From positions 1 through 5,310 of the forward strand of contig JAEWME010000145.1 in the NCBI GenBank assembly GCA_023393265.1: a DNA stretch of 5,310 bases, given 5' to 3'. A program made the position numbers and the translations under genes. This DNA comes from Bacteroidota bacterium. Its GTDB lineage: Bacteria > Bacteroidota > Bacteroidia > Bacteroidales > Prolixibacteraceae. Of this stretch, positions 1 through 4,798 are shown piece after piece (position 1 is the first letter of the stretch; each line of letters opens with the position of its first letter). Below the pieces are notes generated by a model. It was given only the letters and a program-made list of their open reading frames with translations. It had not been told where the DNA came from and did no database searches.

Positions 1-560
1 ACTTTCACCAGTTCGTTCCACTGGAACCAGAAATAGGTTGGTAACATGGCCGATAAAATGGCATACGATTCCATTTTTGGCTCGTCAGTTTCGAATGTAT
101 TTCCGAGCAATTCAAGCATTTGGCGCAGTTCTGCTTTATCCGAAGTTGAGAAACTTTCGGCAAACACAAGTGGGTTGTACCCTTCGTTGATGTACGAAGT
201 TGCATTCGGAATCATCCGCGCGATGTTTCCGGTTTTTAGTTTCGAAGCCATTTTCTCGATGGTGATTTTGGGTGCCAGCGAAACGACGAGCGCATTTTCA
301 GTCACGATTCCAGTAATTTTTTCAAGCGTTTCCATAATTACCGGTGGGTGCAGGGCAATGAAAACGATTTGTTGAGCGGCAACCAGATTTAAATCGGTTA
401 ATTCGATAAAAGGGAATGAGATTTTCAACGATTCAAGTACTTCTGCATTTGGATCGAATACCAGCACCCGATCTGCCTTGAAACCTTTGTTTGTCAAAGC
501 CTGAAGAAAAATTTTGGTGATGCGGCCACCACCAATAAAGCCAATGGTTTTAGTTTTCAT
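1..560 (-). CDS. Pyrroline-5-carboxylate reductase-like NAD(P)-binding protein, partial (C-terminus off the left edge)
   Basis: The 186 visible residues begin MKTKTIGFIGGGRIT, a beta strand followed by a glycine-rich Rossmann loop (G7, G10, G11, G12). A central stretch at about residues 112-127 reads ARMIPNATSYINEGYN and matches the R-hMPN-x8-G segment of pyrroline-5-carboxylate reductases (ProC fold, F420-oxidoreductase-like N-domain). True ProC proteins are about 270 residues, so roughly the last 80 are missing. Two features differ from ordinary ProC: the loop reads GGGRIT rather than GxGNM, and the helix that normally carries SGSGPAY reads ILSAMLPTYFWFQ. It may therefore be a paralogue acting on another imine or acid rather than the proline enzyme. 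The ATG at 560 lies 27 nt after the permease stop on the same strand, so it is probably the last visible gene of the arsR1 operon. No Shine-Dalgarno is seen. The family call is firm; the substrate is unknown. Confidence 0.75.
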   Translation of the reverse strand, partial: MKTKTIGFIGGGRITKIFLQALTNKGFKADRVLVFDPNAEVLESLKISFPFIELTDLNLVAAQQIVFIALHPPVIMETLEKITGIVTENALVVSLAPKITIEKMASKLKTGNIARMIPNATSYINEGYNPLVFAESFSTSDKAELRQMLELLGNTFETDEPKMESYAILSAMLPTYFWFQWNELVK

Positions 561-587
561 GATTTTTGTTTTTTTTGACGATTGTTT

Positions 588-1652
588 CTAAAAAATGTAG
601 TTGAACAGGTATCCCACAACCAGGATTCCGCTTGCGACGATACCAATGAAAGTGATTATTAAAGGTATTGTGAGAACTTTTCGAAGAATAATCATTTCGG
701 GAAGCGAAAGGCCGATTACCGACATCATAAAGGCAAGCGCGGTGCCGAGCGATGCGCCTTTTTCGATCAGTACCGAAACGATTGGAACAATTCCTGCGGC
801 ATTGGAATAAAGCGGAATACCGATTAAAACCGAAAGCGGAACCGAATACCAGGCCGATTTGCCCATCAGCGAAGCCATGAAATCTTCGGGAACGTAACCG
901 TGCGCGCCGGCACCTACCAGAATGCCCAGCCCAACATACAGCCAGACTTTTCCAACAATTTCCTTCACCGCTTCAAAACCGAGATTAACACGTTTGGCAA
1001 GGGTCAGCTTTTCGGTTTCTGCATTGCCGTTTCCGAATCGTGCCTGATAAACCCAGGGTTCGACCCATTTTTCAAGCTTTAGTAACCCGATAATCCATCC
1101 TGAGAAGATGGCGATTACAAGTCCGGTACCGATATAAATAGCTGCCACTTTCCAGCCAAACATTCCGTAGAGCAAAATGATGGCCACTTCGTTAATCATG
1201 GGTGCAGAAATCAAAAACGAAAACGTGACACCCAGCGGAACGCCCGACTCGATAAACCCCAAAAACAGCGGAATGGCCGAGCACGAGCAGAAAGGCGTGA
1301 CAATGCCAAGGCTGGCCGCCATCACATTTCCGGTGAACGTCTTTTTTCCTTCAAGCGCTTTGCGGGTTCTTTCCGGCGTAAAAAACGTGCGGATAATGCC
1401 GACAAAAAAGATGATAAGCGTGAGCAACAGCATCACTTTCGGAAACTCAAACACGAAAAAGCGAACGGCTTCGGTGAGGTGTTTGCCTTTCTCTAGCTTC
1501 AAAACCACGTCGATAAACCAGTCGGTGAGCGGCTGAAGGTTGCGATAAACTAGTACCCACACAGGCAGGAGTATCACCGGAATCCAAATATTTCTTTTGA
1601 TCTGCATTGATTGTAAACTTTGTTTGTGCGACTCAGGTTTTTGCTGAAACAT
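588..1652 (-). CDS. ArsP_1/DUF318-family membrane permease, probable (organo)arsenical exporter
   Basis: A 354-residue integral inner-membrane protein. It has the hallmark block of the ArsP_1 (DUF318) permeases: TPFCSCSAIPLF at residues 119-130, with C122 and C124 inside a helix, then SAPMINEVAIILL at 149-161 and, in the second half, GIPLYSNAAGIVP (278-290) and SLPEMIILRK (316-325). About eight hydrophobic segments are split by a charged loop at about 192-231. Campylobacter ArsP in this family exports trivalent organoarsenicals; membership here is clear from sequence, but the substrate is inferred from neighbours. I chose the ATG at 1652 because it overlaps the arsG stop by one base (TAATG), a typical coupling arrangement. 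An ATG at 1724 would run 73 nt into arsG and add a charged, family-atypical leader. The ATG at 1607 (MQIKRNIW, 339 residues) is a reasonable alternative, giving only the first helix and core. Confidence 0.88.
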   Translation of the reverse strand: MFQQKPESHKQSLQSMQIKRNIWIPVILLPVWVLVYRNLQPLTDWFIDVVLKLEKGKHLTEAVRFFVFEFPKVMLLLTLIIFFVGIIRTFFTPERTRKALEGKKTFTGNVMAASLGIVTPFCSCSAIPLFLGFIESGVPLGVTFSFLISAPMINEVAIILLYGMFGWKVAAIYIGTGLVIAIFSGWIIGLLKLEKWVEPWVYQARFGNGNAETEKLTLAKRVNLGFEAVKEIVGKVWLYVGLGILVGAGAHGYVPEDFMASLMGKSAWYSVPLSVLIGIPLYSNAAGIVPIVSVLIEKGASLGTALAFMMSVIGLSLPEMIILRKVLTIPLIITFIGIVASGILVVGYLFNYIF

Positions 1653-2350
1653 TAAGCAAACAGCCTGATCAGGTAATAAATACCAACTGCGATGAACACG
1701 ACGGCGATCAACCGCCGAAACCACGTTTCGAGTACCTTAATTTTGTTGTAGAACGAGCCAATTTCCGACACTGCGTAGGCCAGTACCCAGGCGACAATGA
1801 TCACCGGAATTCCGGTAGCGACGGCAAAAACAGCAGGCAAATACAGCCCAGAGGCGCTTGAAACCGTGAGAGGAACCAGCATTCCGAAGAACAACACGCC
1901 GCTGTAGGGGCAAAATGCCAGCGCGAAAACCACGCCCAGCAACAAAACGTCCCAGAAATTCCACCGTGTTTTTTGCTGCATTTTCGATGTCAGCCAATTC
2001 ATGCCCGGGAAACCGATTTTCACGATGTCGAGCATAAACAGGCCGATGATGATGAGCAAAGGCCCCAGAATTTTTTCGCCGTACAACTGAAAGAATCCGG
2101 AGAGTTTAAACTGGTCGGCGCCCAGGTAAATAATCAGCGGTATAGCGGTATAGCTGATAGCCCGGCCAAGCGTATAAACCAAGCCGTTAATAAAAACCCT
2201 GTTGCGGTTTTCGAGATTCCGGCTGATGAACCCAATGGCCGTGATGTTGGTAGCCAGCGGGCAGGGGCTGATGGCAGTCATCAAACCCAAAATGAAGGCT
2301 GTCAGCCAGGGCGTTGTGGTGCTATCCAGCAGATTGATCAGGTACTCCAT
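1652..2350 (-). CDS. arsG: ArsG-like CcdA/DsbD-type transmembrane protein (six helices)
   Basis: A 232-residue polytopic inner-membrane protein with about six helices (roughly 16-40, 52-76, 93-113, 133-160, 165-192, 207-230). It has the two-fold signature of the CcdA/DsbD-beta (LysE-related) superfamily: AISPCPLATN with C30 in the first helix and LAFCPYSGVLFFG with C147 in the fourth, each Cys directly followed by Pro. In CcdA and DsbD such a Cys pair carries electrons across the membrane. The cluster context (thioredoxin-like gene, then ArsF-like, then this) matches arsEFG, where ArsG is described as an efflux permease for trivalent aminophenyl arsenicals. The sequence alone allows either electron transfer or efflux. 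The ATG at 2350 is 6 nt beyond the arsF stop and has a GGAG nine bases upstream; the stop overlaps the next start by one base. The family call is strong; the role is moderate. Confidence 0.85.
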   Translation of the reverse strand: MEYLINLLDSTTTPWLTAFILGLMTAISPCPLATNITAIGFISRNLENRNRVFINGLVYTLGRAISYTAIPLIIYLGADQFKLSGFFQLYGEKILGPLLIIIGLFMLDIVKIGFPGMNWLTSKMQQKTRWNFWDVLLLGVVFALAFCPYSGVLFFGMLVPLTVSSASGLYLPAVFAVATGIPVIIVAWVLAYAVSEIGSFYNKIKVLETWFRRLIAVVFIAVGIYYLIRLFA

Positions 2351-2356
2351 GTTGTT

Positions 2357-2749
2357 CTACTCCAGGAGTTTATCTACTTTCTCTTTAATAATTTTCTTGA
2401 ATTTTGCCGGATTGGTACGGGCATAAAGAAACCCTTCATTGGTGATGTCAACCTTCTTTTCGCCCCGAACAAGCAGCAACGTTTGCCCGGAAACTCCCAG
2501 TTTTTTTGCCAGCGATTTTCCGTTTTCTTCTTCCAGATTCAGCGAGGCAAAGCTCATGTCACCTCTTTTGACAAAATCGGGATACAAGGTTTCGATATTC
2601 TGTTTAGCCTCTGCTTCAACAGTTTGGCAGGTTACACACCGCGATGTGTTGTGGAAATAATAGACTTCAACTTTCTTTACGTTGCCTTGTGAAAAAGCAA
2701 CCATTGGCAATAAAAACGCCAGTGCCAAAATAAACTTGATCGTTTTCAT
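2357..2749 (-). CDS. arsF: ArsF-like secreted thioredoxin-fold protein with CVTC motif
   Basis: A 130-residue protein. Residues 1-20 form a signal peptide: K2 and K5, a hydrophobic core FILALAFLLPMVAF, then S20-Q21, a favoured cleavage point in Bacteroidota. No lipobox Cys is present, so the mature protein of about 110 residues should be soluble in the periplasm. The mature part starts with a beta strand (VEVYYFHNTSRC) leading to C38-V-T-C41, a thioredoxin-like active site, then strand MSFASLNLEE (65-74) and a C-terminal helix rich in Lys and Glu. The loop that normally holds the cis-proline reads GVSGQTLLLV (85-94), with Gln-Thr instead of Thr-Pro. It matches the family named in annotation pipelines as nitrophenyl-compound nitroreductase subunit ArsF. 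It lies 51 nt after the cytoplasmic thioredoxin-like gene and 6 nt before arsG. Alternative reading: a general periplasmic thiol-redox protein supplied by the ArsG-like membrane protein. Confidence 0.82.
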   Translation of the reverse strand: MKTIKFILALAFLLPMVAFSQGNVKKVEVYYFHNTSRCVTCQTVEAEAKQNIETLYPDFVKRGDMSFASLNLEEENGKSLAKKLGVSGQTLLLVRGEKKVDITNEGFLYARTNPAKFKKIIKEKVDKLLE

Positions 2750-2800
2750 GTGGTTAAATTTTGGGTGATTTAAATCTGGTTTAAAAGCTTGATTTTCTTT

Positions 2801-3040
2801 TTATTGGTTTTTGCTGATTAGTTCCTTGAGCTCAGCAATCGAAGGAACCCGGCCACTCATGACCACTTTCTGGTTGATCACCAAGGCTGGTGTAGTCATC
2901 ACGCCAAACGACATGATTTTGTAGATGTCTTCCACTTTCTCAATTTCAGCCGAAAAGCCCAATTCGGCAACGGCATCTCTGGTCTGTTTTTCGAGGGTTT
3001 TGCATTTGGCGCAACCCGTTCCCAATACTTTTATTTCCAT
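2801..3040 (-). CDS. Small thioredoxin-family protein (redox-active disulfide protein 2 type, CAKC)
   Basis: A 79-residue cytoplasmic protein of the Thioredoxin_3 (MTH895/TIGR00412-like) group. The N-terminal strand MEIKVLGTG leads straight into C10-A-K-C13, and the cis-proline loop is complete as GVMTTPALVIN with P51, followed by a GRVPS turn and a short C-terminal helix. At 75-80 residues the length is normal for these minimal thioredoxin folds. No signal peptide is present. It is the first gene after arsR1 (57 nt between the two ORFs, stop to start) and has its own copy of the arsR1 operator just upstream of the ATG at 3040. By position it may correspond to ArsE of arsEFG clusters, but I cannot confirm that name from sequence. 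Likely role (inferred): cytoplasmic dithiol donor or arsenical-handling partner of the downstream membrane and periplasmic proteins. Confidence 0.87.
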   Translation of the reverse strand: MEIKVLGTGCAKCKTLEKQTRDAVAELGFSAEIEKVEDIYKIMSFGVMTTPALVINQKVVMSGRVPSIAELKELISKNQ

Positions 3041-3053
3041 GATAATTTTAATT

Positions 3054-3080
3054 TGTTCGTAGTTCGTAAAATGACGAACA
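3054..3080. promoter_or_regulatory. ArsR1 operator copy 2, in front of the thioredoxin gene
   Basis: A 27-bp site with outer inverted arms TGTTCGT (3054-3060) and ACGAACA (3074-3080). It carries a second TTCGTA half-site (3063-3068), seven bases after the first (3056-3061). It matches the site in front of arsR1 at 24 of 27 positions with the same internal spacing; the differences are at 3062, 3072 and 3073. It lies in the arsR1-thioredoxin gap, ending 13 bases before the ATG at 3040. No good TAnnTTTG box is visible on the minus strand next to it, so it may act on a weak internal promoter or on transcripts coming from the arsR1 promoter. The near-identity of two sites 340 bp apart is seen directly; binding by ArsR1 is inferred. 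Confidence 0.8.
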
Positions 3081-3096
3081 TGATGGTTAAATTTTT

Positions 3097-3393
3097 TTAG
3101 ATTTTTAGAAATTTTCTGAATAGTTCCTGAGCTTCGGCCCAGTTTTCCTTGTTGATGCAGTATTTAATGCGGGGCGCTTCAATTTCACCCTGAATCAATC
3201 CGGCACTTTTGAGTTCCTTAAGGTGCTGTGAAAGGGTCGATTTCACCACCGGCAGTTCTTCGCTCAGGTCGCCACTGTAGCAGCACGACTGTTTCGATAG
3301 CAATTCGAGCACATACATCCGGATGGGATGTCCCATTGCCTTGGCGTAACGGGCTGCTTTCTTTTGTTCTTCTGTGATTAGTACTTTTGTCAT
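3097..3393 (-). CDS. arsR: ArsR/SmtB-family repressor, copy 1 (98 aa)
   Basis: A 98-residue winged-helix dimeric repressor. The N-terminal helix AARYAKAMGHPIRMYVLELL (13-32) is the classic ArsR opening, followed by the recognition helix-turn-helix SGDLSEELPVVKSTLSQHLKEL (40-61), K62-S-A-G-L and a wing ending R75-I-K-Y-C79. Candidate arsenic ligands are C37 and C38 at the start of the helix-turn-helix region plus C79 on the wing; the classic ELCVCDL motif of plasmid ArsR is absent. I chose the ATG at 3393. The longer ORF from 3465 would translate the operator and promoter into a Cys/Phe-rich leader foreign to the family. The ATG abuts the operator, so the leader is very short and lacks a Shine-Dalgarno. 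It heads the minus-strand operon and probably represses itself and the downstream organoarsenical genes, with release on trivalent arsenicals. Confidence 0.92.
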   Translation of the reverse strand: MTKVLITEEQKKAARYAKAMGHPIRMYVLELLSKQSCCYSGDLSEELPVVKSTLSQHLKELKSAGLIQGEIEAPRIKYCINKENWAEAQELFRKFLKI

Positions 3394-3420
3394 TGTTCGT
3401 ATTTCGTAAAAATACGAACA
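3394..3420. promoter_or_regulatory. ArsR1 operator copy 1, abutting the arsR1 start codon
   Basis: A near-ideal palindrome. Taking one more base on each side (3393-3421), arms TTGTTCGTATTT and AAATACGAACAA are exact reverse complements of 12 bp around a 5-bp centre (CGTAA). Inside, TTCGTA occurs twice in direct order seven bases apart (3396-3401, 3403-3408) and once inverted as TACGAA (3413-3418), so either an outer or an inner half-site pair could be bound. The site begins immediately next to the arsR1 ATG and overlaps the -7 box of its promoter by two bases, a layout that would block RNA polymerase. The structure is directly visible; the identity of the bound protein is inferred from autoregulation in the ArsR family. 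Confidence 0.88.
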
Positions 3421-3449
3421 AAGGTAAAAACATTTTTCAACCAGGCAAA
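3419..3449 (-). promoter_or_regulatory. Bacteroidetes-type promoter of arsR1
   Basis: On the minus strand a TTTG (complement of 3446-3449) is followed after exactly 19 bases by TACCTTTG (complement of 3419-3426). This fits the -33 TTTG / -7 TAnnTTTG consensus of Bacteroidota sigma-ABfr promoters at every defined position. Transcription should start a few bases downstream, inside operator copy 1, leaving a leader of about 20 nt before the arsR1 ATG. Overlap of the -7 box with the operator explains how repression would work. This is also the best support in the window for the phylum. Confidence 0.75.
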
Positions 3450-3535
3450 AAAAACGGGAATCCAATCCTTTGGTGAATGAAATCCTATTTTTCGCAATGT
3501 TTGTTAATGCTTTGAAATTCGTTTGACCAATTTAA

Positions 3536-3564
3536 TTGTCGAGATGATTTTTGATGTATGTTTA
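3536..3564 (+). promoter_or_regulatory. Possible promoter of arsR2
   Basis: TATGTTTA at 3557-3564 matches TAnnTTTG except for the last base, and a TTG at 3536-3538 (in ATTG) lies 18 bases before it. This is the best Bacteroidetes-like pair I could find upstream of the arsR2 ATG on the plus strand, and it is clearly weaker than the arsR1 promoter. TTCGTTTG at 3518-3525 is another near match, but its nearest upstream TTTG is only 14 bases away. The rest of the 3421-3585 gap holds no ORF or RNA that I recognise. Confidence 0.35.
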
Positions 3565-3570
3565 CGTCAA
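3551..3570. promoter_or_regulatory. Imperfect palindrome, candidate ArsR2 operator
   Basis: TTGATGTA (3551-3558) and TACGTCAA (3563-3570) are inverted 8-bp arms with one mismatch around a 4-bp centre. The palindrome covers the proposed -7 box and lies 15 bases before the arsR2 ATG, where an autorepressor would be expected to bind. Its half-site differs from the TTCGTA half-site of the arsR1 operators, suggesting the two regulators do not share sites. An additional small inverted repeat, CAATT-T-AATTG (3528-3538), lies upstream and is a weaker alternative. Confidence 0.45.
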
Positions 3571-3585
3571 CTAAAATTCTGACTC

Positions 3586-3945
3586 ATGGTAGCAGCTAAA
3601 ACTGATTTGTTTGAAAAGGAACTTCAACAACGGGCAACCTTTTTTAAGGCGCTGGCACATCCGGCCCGCTTACAAATTATAAAATATCTGGCCGAAACGC
3701 GCATTTGTTTGTCGGGTGATATTTCTGATATGTTCCCTATTGGGCGGACAACGGTAAACCAACACATCCGCGAGTTGAAAAGTGCCGGACTGATTGATTC
3801 TCATGAGAAGGATGGTAAAATTTATTATTGCCTGAACGCGGAAAAACTCAATGAAGTTCGAGTTGCTATGAACAGTTTTCTGGAAGAAATTGATTTGCCG
3901 GAAGGTTTTTGCTGCGAATGTGGTGAGTTTAAACACGCCTATTAG
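3586..3945 (+). CDS. arsR: ArsR/SmtB-family repressor, copy 2, with CCxC tail (119 aa)
   Basis: A 119-residue winged-helix repressor. The opening helix FFKALAHPARLQIIKYLAE (19-37) and helix-turn-helix SGDISDMFPIGRTTVNQHIREL (43-64) are typical, followed by KSAGLI and a wing ending KIYYC82. Relative to arsR1 it has an extended C-terminus, LPEGFCCECGEF (104-115). Candidate thiol ligands are C41 and C82, placed much like C38 and C79 of arsR1, plus a tail cluster C109, C110 and C112. The ATG at 3586 gives a family-normal start with no upstream in-frame rival worth choosing. It is transcribed divergently from arsR1, and its TAG is one base before the aquaglyceroporin ATG, so the two are surely cotranscribed. 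Probable role (inferred): arsenite- or metal-responsive autorepressor of the aquaglyceroporin-GTPase operon. Confidence 0.92.
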   Translation: MVAAKTDLFEKELQQRATFFKALAHPARLQIIKYLAETRICLSGDISDMFPIGRTTVNQHIRELKSAGLIDSHEKDGKIYYCLNAEKLNEVRVAMNSFLEEIDLPEGFCCECGEFKHAY

Positions 3946-3946
3946 C

Positions 3947-4798
3947 ATGAAGGTCTCCAAGGAATTTAAAGGCGAAACCTTAGGCACTTTTTTGCTTGTG
4001 CTGTTTGGCTGCGGATCGGTTGCTGTCTCGGTATTATTCAATGCGCATCAGGGACTATTCCAAATTGCACTTATTTGGGGAATTGGCGTTACGCTGGCAA
4101 TTTATCTTACCCGGCATTTGTCGTGTGCCCATCTGAATCCTGCGGTTACGTTGGCAATGGTTATTAGCAAGCGAATGCTTTTAAAAAAACTACCTGTATA
4201 TTTTGCTGCCCAGTTTTTGGGCGCATTTCTGGCTGGACTGACTATTTACCTGCTATTTAGTTCATCCATTGAAGCTTTTGAAAGCGCTCACAGCATTGTT
4301 CGTGGTTCGGCTGAATCGGTGCAAACCGCTAAAATGTTTGGCGAATATTATGCTACGGCGGGTAGCGCAATTGTTTCGTTGCCGTTAGCGGTAGTTGCTG
4401 AAGCTTTTGGAACTTTTTTGCTGGTTCTCATGATTTTTGCATTGACAGAAGGTTGCAATGTCGGACGTCCGAGCGAAGCGCTTGCCCCTGTTTTTATTGG
4501 TCTCACAGTTACTTCTGTAATTTGCCTGATTGCTCCCTTAACACAAGCTGGTTTAAACCCAGCCCGCGATTTTAGTCCCCGGATGGTTGCATGGATTTTT
4601 GGCTGGGGCGATGCTGCTTTTCCTGATCAGGCAGGTGGATTTTTCCTCGCCTATATTTTTGGACCAGCACTCGGAGCTACAATAGCATCGCTCTTTTTCA
4701 TTTATGCTTTTGAGCCTTCTATGAAGCAATCTGACGCTAAATGCAACTGTTCGTGCGATAATAGTTCAGATAGAGTGAACAAAACAGATAAACCATGA
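3947..4798 (+). CDS. MIP-family aquaglyceroporin, probable arsenite channel (AqpS-like), with CxCxC tail
   Basis: A 283-residue major intrinsic protein of the inner membrane. Both pore signatures are intact: HLNPAVT (N64-P65-A66) and GLNPARDFSPR (N204-P205-A206, with R207 of the selectivity filter). The Asp after NPAR (D208) is the glycerol-facilitator type, pointing to small uncharged solutes rather than water only. Halves begin GETLGTFLLVLFGCG (9-23) and AEAFGTFLLVLM (151-162), the internal repeat of the family. The loop between halves (about 105-145) is long. The hydrophilic C-terminus holds C266, C268 and C270 (KCNCSCD), an unusual possible metal or arsenic site. Next to arsR genes, such channels are known to pass As(OH)3; function here is inferred. 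The ATG at 3947, one base after the arsR2 stop, is preferred to one at 3890, which lies inside arsR2. Its stop overlaps the GTPase start by 4 nt. Confidence 0.9.
   Translation: MKVSKEFKGETLGTFLLVLFGCGSVAVSVLFNAHQGLFQIALIWGIGVTLAIYLTRHLSCAHLNPAVTLAMVISKRMLLKKLPVYFAAQFLGAFLAGLTIYLLFSSSIEAFESAHSIVRGSAESVQTAKMFGEYYATAGSAIVSLPLAVVAEAFGTFLLVLMIFALTEGCNVGRPSEALAPVFIGLTVTSVICLIAPLTQAGLNPARDFSPRMVAWIFGWGDAAFPDQAGGFFLAYIFGPALGATIASLFFIYAFEPSMKQSDAKCNCSCDNSSDRVNKTDKP

Noticed and set aside
561..587. T-rich run between the permease and the ProC-like gene as a possible terminator
   Set aside because: No stable stem precedes it on the minus strand. The 27-nt spacing fits continued transcription.
1653..1724. 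N-terminal extension of the permease starting at 1724
   Set aside because: It lies wholly within arsG and gives an Arg/His-rich leader. The ATG at 1652 overlapping the arsG stop is the better start.
1973..2692. Long plus-strand ORF of 239 codons opposite arsF and arsG
   Set aside because: Low-complexity, polar translation with no recognisable domain, lying antisense to two well-supported genes. It is a shadow of their codon use.
2750..2800. A/T-rich gap between the thioredoxin gene and arsF, with GATTTAAATC palindrome at 2767-2776
   Set aside because: Short palindromes are expected in such A/T-rich sequence. There is no U-tract hairpin for a terminator and no match to the TTCGTA operators.
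3394..3465. N-terminal extension of arsR1 starting at 3465
   Set aside because: It would translate the operator and promoter, and its Phe/Cys-rich sequence is foreign to ArsR proteins.
3890..3946. N-terminal extension of the aquaglyceroporin starting at 3890
   Set aside because: It lies inside arsR2, and MIP proteins normally begin shortly before the first GETLGTF-like helix, as with the ATG at 3947.
3670..4041. Minus-strand ORF of 123 codons under arsR2 and the aquaglyceroporin start
   Set aside because: Antisense shadow with no domain character, crossing two real genes.
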